Below, piece by piece: positions 10,104 through 23,400 of a DNA stretch of 64,000 bases. Origin of the DNA: Acytostelium subglobosum LB1 (lineage: Eukaryota > Evosea > Eumycetozoa > Acytosteliales > Acytosteliaceae); the NCBI RefSeq assembly GCF_000787575.1, contig NW_012236528.1, forward strand, positions 1,400,576 to 1,464,575, read 5' to 3'. How positions within the stretch are numbered: position 1 is the stretch's first letter; each line of letters starts with the position of its first letter. A program made the translations under genes and the position numbers. Below the pieces are notes generated by a model that had not been told where the DNA came from, did not search any database, and saw only the letters and a list, made by a program, of their open reading frames with translations.

Positions 10104-11479
10104 ATGGCTATTGATTGGGGTATGTTGTATCACTCACTTATTCATTCACTAATGCCTCTTACTCACTAACTCACTCACTCAATCAATCAATCAATCAATC
10201 AAACTTTGTTTAGACAAGCTTCTAGAGTATCAGACAGTCAAGGTTGTCAAGATCAGAGACAAAAGACTTGGAATATTGCATTTACTATTTATGTTGGGCA
10301 TTGTCATTTACATCATTGTTGGAACAATCATATTACAAAAGCGATACCTTGCCACAGAGAATCCAATTGGTTCAATACGTGCTACTTTGTTGGCTGTATG
10401 TAGTCATGACGAATCATATTTATGATTGATTGAATGACAATCACACTCACTCACGAACACATCACAACAATTCCAGCCAAAGTATAGAAATCCTACACCT
10501 CCATATTGTACAAGTTCTGGAAATTCAACTTATAATGGATATCCAACATATGAATGCGAATATTGGGATGAATCACTTGTACTTTATCCATCGACTTCAG
10601 ACACATCAATGTTCATCTCGACACGAGTCGAGTCAGAGATACAAAAGACTGTGAACAATTGCCAGTTCACCAGTCCCACGTGCACTTATGCCACGTACAA
10701 TCAATCATTGTTCTACATTCCAGACATTGAGAACTTCACCATCATGCTGGATCACACAGTCTCTGCACCCAATCTGGGCATCCAGTATAATGCCCGACAG
10801 TTGCCAGGTCGTCTGCTAAACTCTTCTGGCCATGTCTGGACGCCACCTGCGCCCAACGTCGTTGGCGTGCAGAGCCAGTACGACATCATGACCGTCGGCA
10901 CTTGTCTGGCTGCGGCCGGCATCTACAATCTGGACGGACCCAGTCTGAGCAATGCTTCGCGCAGCATGCGAGATGATGGAGTGATACTGTTGGTTTTCAT
11001 CACCTACTCCAACACATACACGTACAACACCAACAACTTTAGGTATACCTATCAGTTCAAAGTGATCAAGGACACCAAGTTCAAGGCTGAAGAGCCAATC
11101 TTCACAACTGATGTCAACAATCGTTACGTCTTTGATCGTCACGGCGTCAAGATGTTATTCATTCAAACTGGATCAATTGGCAAATTTGATTTCCAAACAA
11201 TGTTACTAACTGTAAGTTTCCCTGGAATCATTCCAACACTCAATCACATATATACATCATACTAACTCAATCAATCACACCATTTAGTTCGTGTCTGGTA
11301 TTGGATTGGTAACAGTGTCGACTATATTCGTGGATATATTGGCAGTGAGACTGCTGCCACAGAAGAGACTGTATGCTCAGTACAAGTATGAGAATGTAGA
11401 GGAGATGGACGAGCGAAACAAGGTGGTCTACGAGAATGACAACGAGGATGGTGCAAAGACAACTGTACACAATCAATAA
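10104..11479 (+). CDS. P2X receptor, ATP-gated cation channel
   Basis: Four exons: 10104..10119, 10214..10395, 10477..11211, 11288..11479 (374 residues, the usual P2X length). In Dictyostelium such channels sit mostly on the contractile vacuole and release calcium in response to lumenal ATP. The N-terminal tail has YQTVKVVKIRDKRLGILH, matching the conserved Thr-x-Lys region. TM1 is at about 28-48, followed by the large lumenal/extracellular loop with several NxS/T sites. TM2 starts at about residue 305 (FVSGIGLVTVSTIFVDIL). The tail carries YAQYK, the YxxxK surface-stabilising motif of P2X proteins. The first exon is only 16 nt. The stop lies 17 bp from the stop of the converging VPS13 gene. 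Dictyostelium has five paralogues; I cannot say which this matches. Confidence 0.92.
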
Positions 11480-11496
11480 CATCATCAACAAACATG

Positions 11497-14400
11497 TTAA
11501 TACTTTATTGTAATTGATTTATCTCTCTCATCTACTATATCCTGATCATCAGAGTTGAGGTCAATGTCATAGGACTTGAAAAGACATGATCTGATCTTAC
11601 TGTCGAGCTGCACCAGTACTGACTCGTTCGGACAATTGATCGCCACCTTGTTCTTGTTGGGACCAAACAGACCAAACTTGACGTGTCGCTTCAGATGGAT
11701 GTTGAGGTAGGTCTTGCCCGTGGTCTTGGGATGGCCAATGCGGGCAATCTCTGTGAGAGGGAACGACCATTGGTACTGGCCCTTCTTGGAGAGACACACC
11801 AGCGACAATGACGTCAGCAGAATGATGCAGTCCGAGAGGAGCATGTGGAACTTGTAGTCTAGTCGCTTGGCCAACTGCTGCTTGATGATCTTGGATTGGT
11901 TCTGACGCAGCAAGTAGTTGCCCTCGGACTCAACGTTCACGTACTCTCTGATTGGCTCTCTTGGGTTGATGTAGCGTGGCACACGTGTTCTATGTCGCTC
12001 AGGCTTGATGTTGGTGTTGTTCCTGATGCCCTCTGATGTCCTCGAGGCAAAGTCCAAAACACCAGTTACTGGTTTGATTGCTACTCCTGCTATACCCTTG
12101 CCAATGCCCTTGAGGAATCCGAGTGGACCTTCCTCGATGGCACCTTTGGCGGGTTGGGTCACAATGCCAGTGATGCCATCAAAGATGCCAATTGCCAGAC
12201 CTTTGGTGCCCATGAGTAGACCCTGTCCAATGTTCTTGGCCTTGATCCTTTCCTCTGCGTCTCTTCGCCTAAGGTAAGTCTCATCCATGGACCATACTGC
12301 AAATCCATTTGAAATGGCACCAAAGAGTTTGGTTGAGCTGTTGGCCGTCGCATACAATATTCTCTTCATCAACACGATTGATCCTTTGATTGGCTCCTCA
12401 ATCGCCTCTGTCATTCCAGTACTGATCGTATTGAATAACACCACTGGACTACCAAATATATTAGATGATCCTAATATAATATGTATCTGTTTGTTGATGG
12501 TTAGCATGGTTGAGTATCATGGATTGAATGTCATGCTTACCTGTCTCTTCATCTGTTTGTTGTAATGTGAATAGAGGTGCTCTTGAAGGTTGTGCTGGGT
12601 CGTAAACACATTCTTAATGCCAAGCGAGTTGATCTTGAGTGGTGCGTTCTCCAACTGTCCCAATGACTTGCCCAATGAAGGAACGAGCAATCTAAGTGCA
12701 GGGAGTTTGCTGTTTATGAATGGAGTTAGCATCGAACAGTGGAGTGGAGGATATCGAGTATACATACTTGTAGTTACTGAGTATACCATCTCTGGTGATA
12801 CTGAATGTCAAGTAGAGTTGGATCTCTGCAATGATCAACCATTTGATATAGAACATGCTTGGCTGCTCAACATTGGCAACAGCAGCACCTTTGGAACTTG
12901 ACCAAAACTTGTCCAGCGGCAACTTGGAGTAGAATGAGTAAAGATTGATCAATGTGATGTCATCAATCTGAACATATATCTCATTGAGGTACAAAGCAAT
13001 CAAGTCGTAGTAATCAAAGTTCTCTGGAATGTGATGGTGTTAGTCAACATGTCGATTAGGTGATGTGGTGGACTATGTTACCCTTGTTCAACTTGATGGC
13101 CGAGAACTCAAGGAATGGCAGACTCTTGCCATTGAGCTTCTTCTCACAGTATAGGAGTACGGGATAATCAGTGTCTGTCTTTTGATTGTCGATTTGGATG
13201 TCGTCGATCGTGACCCATAATGTTTGCGTAATGTTGGAGGAGCTGTACCATAGTGATGTGTCCTTGAGCAAGATGTAGATGAGTTCCTCTGGAACGTCAT
13301 TGATGATCGAAATTCCAATCTTCTCGAATGATAACTCAACTGCAAACTCAATCAACTGGATGTGGATGTGTATGAGTATGTGAGCGTTGGATTGATTTGA
13401 TGGATGGATGGATACTTACGTCAACGACCTTGACCTCCTCATGATGGTATGAGAATGTGAGCTCTCTTGTGACACCATTGACAGCCTGTGACACTGGGTA
13501 TATAACTTGGCCCTGATTGTTATGTAGAGTTGTATTAGTATGAGTGATTGAACAGAACGTTGATGGAATAATACATACATTATACTTGATGGTCTTGAAG
13601 TTCTTGATCTTGTTCAAGTTGATCTCCACTGCATTCGGATTGGAATCAAGGTAGACGAGTATCTTCTGCTCGGCGGTGGGATGGTCCCATGTAAAGTAGA
13701 TATGATCGTTGGGCAACAGTTGATAGCGTTTGGAACCTGGTGCTTTCTGTACAAAGGTCATGCTGACATTGGTGTCGTTCTTTAGATGGAACGGAAGTGA
13801 GATTGGGTCGGCTGGATGGAACACTACCATTATCGACTCGTTCGTGTCCACCACATCTACCTTGATGATCTGCTCGATGCTGCTGTCCTGTGAATGTAGC
13901 AACTTGATGTAATGTGTGCCCACCATGTCGATGCGCGCACCAGAGGACCAGCCCCAGTGCGCTGACTCGCTGCTTGACATTGTGACTGCGATCAGCTGCT
14001 CGGACATGCCGTTGAACCAATGGAATGGGATCTGAGCGTCGGGGGCCAGTTCGAGACTGTCGCTGGCCATCTTGACCATGTCGCGGGAGAACTGTGTGTA
14101 GGACAGAGTCAGGGGTAGTCTATTGACAAGGCAGAAGCGAGGGTAGATGTCGACGATACGAGTACGGAAGAACACCTTGCTCGCGTTGGATATGTTGACA
14201 AACACCCTGAACTGCAGCTTCATCGTGTCTCGACCATGCAACTGGATCTCGATGATGTCCTCCTTGCCCAGAATGATGTCAAACTCCTTGGATGTGATCT
14301 CGGGGAACGACGGATGGGATAGCGTGAACTTGTCGTGCGACAACATGATAGGTGTCTCGTTACTCTGAAGTGTGACATGGGGAGCAGACTTGAGGCCAGG

Positions 14401-17400
14401 AATAGAGGGACGCAACACAAAGGGAATCATCGTATGATTGCTCACTGCGTTTGTCGTGTAGATAGTGGCAATGTGGCATCCACCTTCGAATCTGTGGTCT
14501 ACCTTGAGTTGCATCGTGTAGCCATTGTCCAGACATTGGTATGACAGGTCCTGTGTGAAGGAGGTGCCCGATCCTTCGTTGTCTGACGCCATTGGTGTCC
14601 TTTGGATGAAGCCACTGCCAGAGCCTGTGCCCTCAAGCATGTAGTAGAGATGGAAATACACCTCTTTGCCCACACCTCGTAGACATAGGGTCATGCCAAC
14701 GTCGTCGCGACACTGAGTGTAGAAGGGTGTCTGCTTACCCGACAAGAGGAATGTGGGCGGACGTTGTTGGAGTGATCGATTGTAGTCTGTCCTGCTGCCA
14801 CGCTTGACCTCGCTGTGATTGTGAATGCGTATCTCAATGTCACAGTAGAGCGAGTTCTCAATGATCAACGGCGGGCATATGACCAGGGTGTTTGAAATGA
14901 GTCCTGTCTTCTCGCATCGTATGCCTGGCTGTGAGAGAAGGGCAAGGTGGAACCTGTCCAATGGTAGGGCTCGTGATATCGATTGGCTTCTGTTGATGCC
15001 CGGGCTACTACCGATGTTGTTGCTGGAGTGGTTGTTGTTGTTGGGGTTGTTGGAGTTGTTGAGGTTGGAAGTGGACGCGACAGGGGCAGACGCAACCTTG
15101 AATGGGGAAAAGAGATGTGATGCTGGCCATGATGATGAGTCGACAAGATCAAGAGCGTTGTCCATATCGAAGGAGAGGTCAATGTCTGATGGACGAATGG
15201 TGATGAAGCTGTTGTAGTTGAAGTACTCTACAGGGATGTAGAAGTTGTCGTCTACGGCCACAGGTCCAAATACATGTCGGTCTTGTTTGCCCGAGAGAAT
15301 GAGAATGTCGATGGGAACCGTGGTGGAGTTGCGCACGATGATCGGGGAGCGCAACGTGGCGATCTTGTTCTCGTTGGACTCATTCCAGCCTACCTCACAC
15401 ACAATGATGTTGGTGCCTTGGTTCGAGGGCGGGAAGTAGTAGTTATCTCCAATCATGTTGATCGACACGCCCGATATCCACTGCTCATCTTTGTCCGAGT
15501 CGGTGAACTTTAGTGCAATGTGAGCGTTGAGTGAGCCCAGGGTACGGAAGTCACGACTCTTGAACAACACAGAGCTGAGCTCAATTGGTCGCTTCTCTCT
15601 GTTCTTCAGATGGTACACCTGTCTGTTGATCTTAGTCCTTGCTGAGCTGGACAGATCATCCTCGTCGTCAGAGTCCACTGCGTCAGGTGCCATTGATGCG
15701 GATGATGCCGAGGGTGACAGCTTCATGTTACTGCCCCAACTTCCATCGTTGCGACGCATGCCAGGCTCCTGGGCGGATGCTGGCTGTATGAGTTGGAGCT
15801 CCTCAACATAGAATTGGATGTCCTTTCCTGTGAGGTTGACAATCCATATGAGGTTCTGGCCAACTGTGTTGAAGAGCTGCTGCGAGTTGATCGAGTTGGA
15901 CATGGTTCTTCGATGTTTGTTGTGGAAGTGTGTGAGGATAACTGATGACTTGGTGGAATCACGCTTGGTGTGTGCAATGATCGATGCGGACAGAGTTTGC
16001 TTGGGGTCCTCCAATGAGGACATCAGTGATGGAGAGTCTCTACTCTTCCAGGGAACGACTGACGGTGACGATGATGACGCTGCTGCTTCAAGATCTCGCA
16101 GAGACGAGTATGATCCTATCGGTGAGAATGAGTGTCGCAATGGAGGTGTGAAGGGCTTGAGTGATGGCGACGAGGACTTTGGCTCATAGGACGATGGAGT
16201 CGATGAGTCTGATGAGTGCTCGCTGGTGTCATCGACCACAATATTGATGTTTGAGCTACATCTCTGGAGTTGCTCCTGCTGTTCCTGCTGCTGTTGTTGC
16301 TGCTGTTGATGTTGCTGTCGGTTCTCCTTGTCGTTGGTGATTTGAATGTTCTCATAGAAGCGAGCCAAGGAGGAGATGAATGGGTGCGACAAGTTGATGT
16401 TGACCAAGTCCTCTGTCCTGATCGATATCTTGGTCTTGGGATCGTCGGCACTAAGTAGCTGGACTGTGAGCGGGAACTGCTCGACGAGGGAGTCGAATGC
16501 CATATGCTTGTGATTGAACACCTCCACCTTGAGCATGCAGCTAGTCGTCGTGAAGCTGTAGTCTGACCAGCCCCAGAAGTTGCTGGACAGGTCACCCATT
16601 GTCAACTGCAGGAATGGTATATCTTGGAGGGTGACAGACTGTGCCTCGTCCAACAGGGTCAAGTTGACGCGGCCCACAAAGTCCAACTTAATGCGTGTCT
16701 TGTGCATCAGCTTGAATGAGTCCTCGGGGCGTATAGGTGAATTTAGCGACTTGGACTGCTGTGAATTGGGGGCGGATGCTGGTAGCGGTGCGCTGGCACC
16801 ACCGGGAGCGGTACCAGGGGGCAGTGACAGATTGCTAAAGATTCGATTGATCAACATCATGTCCTTGTATGACAGGAAGATATTGAGCGCCTGGAATCGG
16901 ATGTTGATCGTACGCTGATCATTCTCGGCAAAGTGAATGAATATGAAGTCAAAGGCAAAGCTGTTGGTCAGTGGCGTGGAGGAGATACCCTCAGTGTCTG
17001 AGAATGGCGTCGTCCTGAACACCTGACACCTCGAGGCCTTGAGCTCCATCGTCAAGTTCTTCTCGGGCGTGAAGCTATAATGGAACTCAATGGGCATCTT
17101 CACGACCAATGCTCTCGTGTTCTGTTGTGTCTCGTTCTCCACCAGCAACAACTTGGGTTTGATTACCTTGAGGTAGAATCTGAAATGATTGTCTGGACGT
17201 GTGCTGGGCTGTGGGGGCGCCACCTGGTACTTGGTCAATGGGTTCTTGATCGATGTGAAGAACTCCATGATGGGCAGGATGGAGTCGGGTGAGACGAACA
17301 ACAATGGGTGGTCACAGTTGATTGAGACATAGTTGCGATTCTTCTGTGCGTCAATCAGGGACTCGATATAGAGATGTGGCGGGCCTTGATTGGCTCGTGT

Positions 17401-20400
17401 CTTCCTTGTGAGGATCTCCTTGAAAACTGATGGAGCATCAGTTCGCTCGTCGACCAGCTGCACAGATCGCACCATCATCTCAATCTTGTTGTCATTGTTG
17501 CGTAGTTGATGATAGTTGACACTGACCTGGTTGATCTCCAATGAGGCGATAGGGTCCACGTTGCTGTCGGTGTGGCTGACGGCCATTGACAATCGGCCAA
17601 TCTCGCATGATACCTTCATGCGACGAGGTGAGTCGTTGGCAATGTGCACAAAGCCCAGTGGCGATGAGAACTGGTTCTCTGAGACTCGCATCTGCTCACT
17701 GTGCTCGGGCGGGATGTAGACGAATCTGTGATTGAGCAGCTGAGGCAGTGGCGGTGCAAAGGGTGGTGGCACGACGACTGGTCGATCATTGGGCGCGCCA
17801 AATCGCATCCAATCAGATGTGAACACAAAGTAGAAGAATCGATAATCGTCTTGATTGAGTATGAGCTCCAGCTTGGGGATGGACACGGCCATTCTCTGAT
17901 CCTCGCACAATACCTCGTGCACTGTAAACAGCTTCTCAATGTCAATGCTGCACTCGATACTGTTGGATATGGCCCGCTTGATGCCATCGCGACTAGTGAA
18001 TAGTGATAGCTGGCTGATGACGATCTGCATCACCTCGACAGGTTGAACAATGTCGCCACTGATGCAACAGTCCCGATAAAGATTGGATATGTGCGTGGTG
18101 CCAAAGTTGATCAAGACAGCGTCGTGGCTGGAGTCAGTGGCAGGGATGAGCAGGGTCCATGGGGCCATATTGATTGTCTGCTTCATTCTGGATGGGCGTC
18201 CTCTTGTGAGTGCGTTGGGCGGGGATACAACCGGGACGGACAAAGGCTCCATGAGGAAGTCCTTGACCCTGATGAGTGCGCCCAACATTGACACCAACTG
18301 GATTGAGCGCAACTCCATCTCGAACTCAGAGTCATAGTCAACAGGCTGTGTCGCTGCATGCAAGATAAAAGTGAACACAAAGACATCCTGTTGTTGATTG
18401 TCCTTTGTGAGCAACTGATTGTGTACGCAGTTGTAAGGGTTGCCATTGCTGATTATCAGATCGTTGGCAGTTCCTTGGACGACCATCTTGCGGGAGGTCA
18501 TATCGATGTCCATTGAGAGCTGGTTCAATGTGAGGAATGTTGGTGAGAAGTGTGCAAAGCACATCTCCATAGCCAGTGACTGGATGTTGAACACGACCCT
18601 CATGTCAAGCTGTACTGCATCAACATCATTGTCCTGCTGGGGAAGAGGCTGAGCGACCAATGGCTGCAATGGATAGGGACCATGCTTGAACTCGTAGTAA
18701 CGCTTGAGATTGGCATTCAGTGTGTTGTACAGGAATAGATATTGCTGTGCATCCAATGCCATCTTAATGGTGCCAACGTTGACAGTGATGCTTGTTATGG
18801 GCTTGTCAAGCAGTTGTGATTGATTGTGAACGAGTGATTGCATGTTGATATCGACATCCATGTCCATTAATATCTTTGGTCCGATCTCTCCATGGAATGA
18901 ACGTGGAGTGATTGACATGGACCAAATCCTCATGAGTATCTGATCGATGTCATGGGCAAGTTCATCATCACCGTTGTTGATTGTTACAAGACCAACATGA
19001 CACGATAAATGCTCCGGCAACTCATAATTGCTATATGGCATCACAATGTTGGAGGACTTGAGTGTCATTGTGTACTGTAGCATGCTTGTCTTTGGGGCAT
19101 CATGAGCAACTACCATGTCAGATGAAGTCGGTTGGAAGTATTGTTGAATGGCAGTGAACAGATCAAATATTGGTACAATATTGGCGTTCTCAATGTCCAC
19201 GCTGGCTCTCTTTGATTGTCCCAACTGCTGGTACTTGAATGATATGCCAGGTTGGACCTGCTTGTTGATACCAAAGATTGTAGGGAATCTTGATCGAGAC
19301 ATCTCGTGTCGTGAATCCTCCAGTCGAAGAGTATGCAGTGATCCAATCACCTGCACCTCGCCATCACCAGGTGCATCGGACAGCACCACATTGGACTCAA
19401 GGCCATCCAATGACACTGTGGCTAGTCTATGATTGTGTCCATCAATTAGCAGCAACTGGAATGTTGATATCTTGGTAGATATTACATAGGCGTAGGATCT
19501 TGTCTCTGTGGCAGTGGTAGCAGTTGTGCTTGTTGTTGGTTGGGCTGGGCTTGCAAAGGATGTGTAGAGCTGATGAAGGAATTGATAGTTGGACTGTGAG
19601 AGTGAGATATTTAGATCCTTGAGCGCAAGCTGGGTCTTGGAGTGAGGTGGCGCTGTGTGTTGGTCGTTGAGAGACGACAGGAATTGATCGTAGTGCTTGA
19701 TCGTGTCGGTGTTGGCTCGTAGGTCCAGGTCAGTGAGAAGCTTTGTTCTCATACCCAGTCGTTCAATGTCAACACATAGTGATGCAACGTCGTAGATCCA
19801 TCTCTCGAGCTCATAAGATGCATCATTGATCAGCATGTTATGCATCTCCAAGCTGTCCACAGAGATCACCACATGATCATTCGGAATGGATGGGCTGCTT
19901 AGCAAGGCTCGTGAGTGCTGACACACCAATGCCAACCTCATGTGATTATCATCTCCGCCTTTAGAACTAGGACTCTGTGCAATGGGGTTGGCCGTGACTG
20001 GATTGAGCAGGAAAGATTTGACTGCCAACAATATGTCCAGGGGGAATGGCGAGAGCTCGAAATGCTTGACAGTGGCCTCCACCTCTGAGTCCCATCCATC
20101 TGCATTGCGTTCCTTATGCGACTTGTACGCAAAGGACACTGATGAAGGCTGAGCGCCATGTTGAGCGACGATGAATCTGGTCGGCTGAGCGTCGCGGATG
20201 TCCTGGAGGGTAAAGTCTGCGAGTGAGCCATTGACCACCATGCCGCCCGTGCCAAGCATCGATGTGTCGACATTGAGATGCTGTAGGGAGAGTGTTGCAA
20301 ATGGCGTGGCGGCGGTGACAGTATCAATGAGCTCCATTGTAAATGACTCCATCTCAAGATTGACAAACATGTCTGTTTGTTTAGGTGTCGGGCCTGGACG

Positions 20401-23400
20401 AAGGAAGCCAGCCTGGCTCTGATGAGCAAGCTGATAGTGACACTCCAATGCATGGTTTGTGCAGTTGTAGAGGCTGGAGAATTGATGTTGATCAAGTGAC
20501 AGTCTAAGGGCATTGGTGAGGATTGAGAAGTGTTGCGGCTCACCACTGCCACCCTCCATCGTGACATCAAGGTTGAGACTGGACGCAATCCTTGCCCTGT
20601 TGTCCTTGGTGTGGTCAACCAGCGTAATCGAGACATCATCGATATGAATGTGCATTGATGTCGAATGGGTGCTACCTCGTTGTACAGCCTCGGCCTTCGA
20701 CAACTCAGTGAACTTGTTGATCAGAATGATGTGGTCTGGCTCGAGGAACATCTGACAGTGATCTTGATGTTGATAGCCCTGACACAGCTTGATTAATGGT
20801 CTGTCAAAGCGAACGTTCATACGCATCCTGCTGTCTGCTACTGGCTTGACGGGCGACAGATGGATAGCGTTGGCTGGTCTGTACTTGTCTGTGGAATAGG
20901 TGCCAAACACAGAGGTCAAAGATATGGCCACAGAGTCCCAGACGCGCAACAAGAATGCGGGATAGGCCTGTGTGAGTAGCCCATTCATGTTGAATACCAG
21001 GTCTGATGTGTGATCTTTTGCCGCTGCTGACTTTGGGTCCAACGAGAGGTAGGTGAACTCCATCATCTTGATCATAGGGTCACGACAGCAGAATGCGCGA
21101 TCATTATGATTGATGGCATCATGATTGAAGTGAATGCGACGATCAAAGACCTCCAATTGCTGTACACTGCCCTTGACATACATCTTCTTGGGTCGTGGAA
21201 CAGTGGCCATGTCAACGGCCAGCTGTACATCATGTATCCACACGTTGGCAAAAGGGTCCGAGTGCTCGAGGTGTGATCGCAGCTCAAGCTTGATCTGCTC
21301 CAGTGTGACATTGATACGCATTCCAAATATGTCTGGCAGCTTGGCCACGACGTCTGGTGTGGCCTGAAGCATAATGAGGTCGAGCATTCCGGGATTGGCA
21401 CTTCTGAGCTTGAGTGGTGGCACATCATCCAGTGATCGGAAGACCTGTGCCACCATATCTGTAAACTGGATATAGTTGCTCTCGTCCATGTCCAAGACCA
21501 GGGGCGATACCATCAGACCAACAGTGGTGGGCTGCGCTTGGCGTGCAAGTACCTCGAGTGTGTTGACAAATGATGCTTGTATAGCCTGGTAATCAATCTT
21601 GATGTCAAATGGTTGGCGAGTGAGTGTGGTCTCAGTACCAACCTGTGCACTGAGCGTGACATCGGCAATGTGAATGACGATCGACTCAACTGGAAATGTT
21701 GTCTCATGCTCACCAATCGACCAATCAACGAATGAGTTGGTGATTGAGATGTGATCAAGTGACATCATGATGTGATCGCTGGAGAATGGTGACACGGGCA
21801 GCAAGACTTTAGGCTGACGCACATTGATGTCCAACTTCATCCTGGACGGTGTTTGAATGTCTGCCAACAAGGGGATGTTGAATGACATTGGATGCGCCCT
21901 CATCTCATCGGTCAGTCTGCTTGTGAATGGCAACAAGAAGAAGTCCTTCAGACCAAGTAGGAAGCCTGCAGATGCTGTGATGCATGTGGGCGACATGTCA
22001 AGTGCGAGACAACTATTCCAGCCATCCATAGGTGATTGCGAAGGGTCGTTGAATGTGGTGAACTTGAATGATAGTTGGGCATCGTTGGACGCGAGGGGTG
22101 CCAGCACTGTCTCAAACATGCGGGTACCTTTGGCATCTGGTCGCATGTCTCGCAGAGTGAGTGATTGGAGTGATCCGATGAATGTGGAGGTGGACAAGCT
22201 GTTTGACTCGGATCGGACATTAAACTTGTTCAATGCAATCTGACCAAAATCATGATGTTCATCCAATTGGAGCAGCAGAGTGAATTGTTGTAGGTCCACA
22301 CTTATCTGGTGAGCACGGTCGTCGACTTGCAGAGGCTTCTTCAAGGCTGTGCCACTGGACGCATTGAGCTTCCTCTGGCTCTGTTGCTGTGATGATGATG
22401 ACACCTTTTCCAATACATCCTTGACGACGCCGACAATGAGTGAATGCTCCAGGTCCTCAAACTGCAACGCAATCTCTTTGATATCGATATGTGTTCGCTT
22501 TTGGACTGCTACTACACTGGATGGGATGGGCAACTGAGTCTTGGTGGAACAGAGCATGGTCTCGATCGTTGCTCCAATGGACAGATCGTGCAGGACCTGA
22601 TGATGGCGACCTGCTCTTAATGTTTTGATGTTCATATCACGCAGGGTTGCCTGGATGACCTCCCACTCCACCTCCTCACCAACACCTGGCTCCACACAAC
22701 GTTTGAGAACTGTGGATATCTCAATTGAGCCCAATTCAGAGATGATCCTGTCGTCACTAGTCGCGAGATGGTCACTACTCAACAGCACAATCTGAGGTGA
22801 CTCGAGTTGAATGGTGTAGTTCGTCTTGCTAACCTTGGAAATGATTGATGGCCTCTGTGGTGTGGCCACTGTGCCACTATCTACGTTGTCCTCTGCTAAG
22901 TTGCTGTTGTTGGTGTTGCTGTATATGGTGGCATACTTGAGCGTCTTGAATGGAAGCTGGATCAAGTGTTTGGTGCGAAGAATAAAGTCAACGAGGACGG
23001 TGACGTGGATGGACCGCAGATTGAGTGTGACCTCAGAGTCAAAGTCACGCTTGACAGTGGCACCGCGGTGACCATTGAATGAACGGTACTTGAACGTGGC
23101 CATGGACACATCCAGATTCTTTGGCGTCAGCATCTTGAATGATTGTCCATCGGCGCACTGATCAACAAATGACTCCACGGTGATGCTGTCCAGATGGCCC
23201 TCAATGTCGAACTCTCTTCCATTGACCGTGCATTCCTTGACCATGAACCTATTGATTGAGAACATTCCAATCTCCACGCCCTCATCATTCAATGAGATTG
23301 ACAATGAGTGTACTGTTGCCTTGGCTTGTATAACACTCAAGCCACTCGATGCACTGTTGTTGCTGCTGTTGTTGTTGACCATTGTCCCACTACTTTGAGC

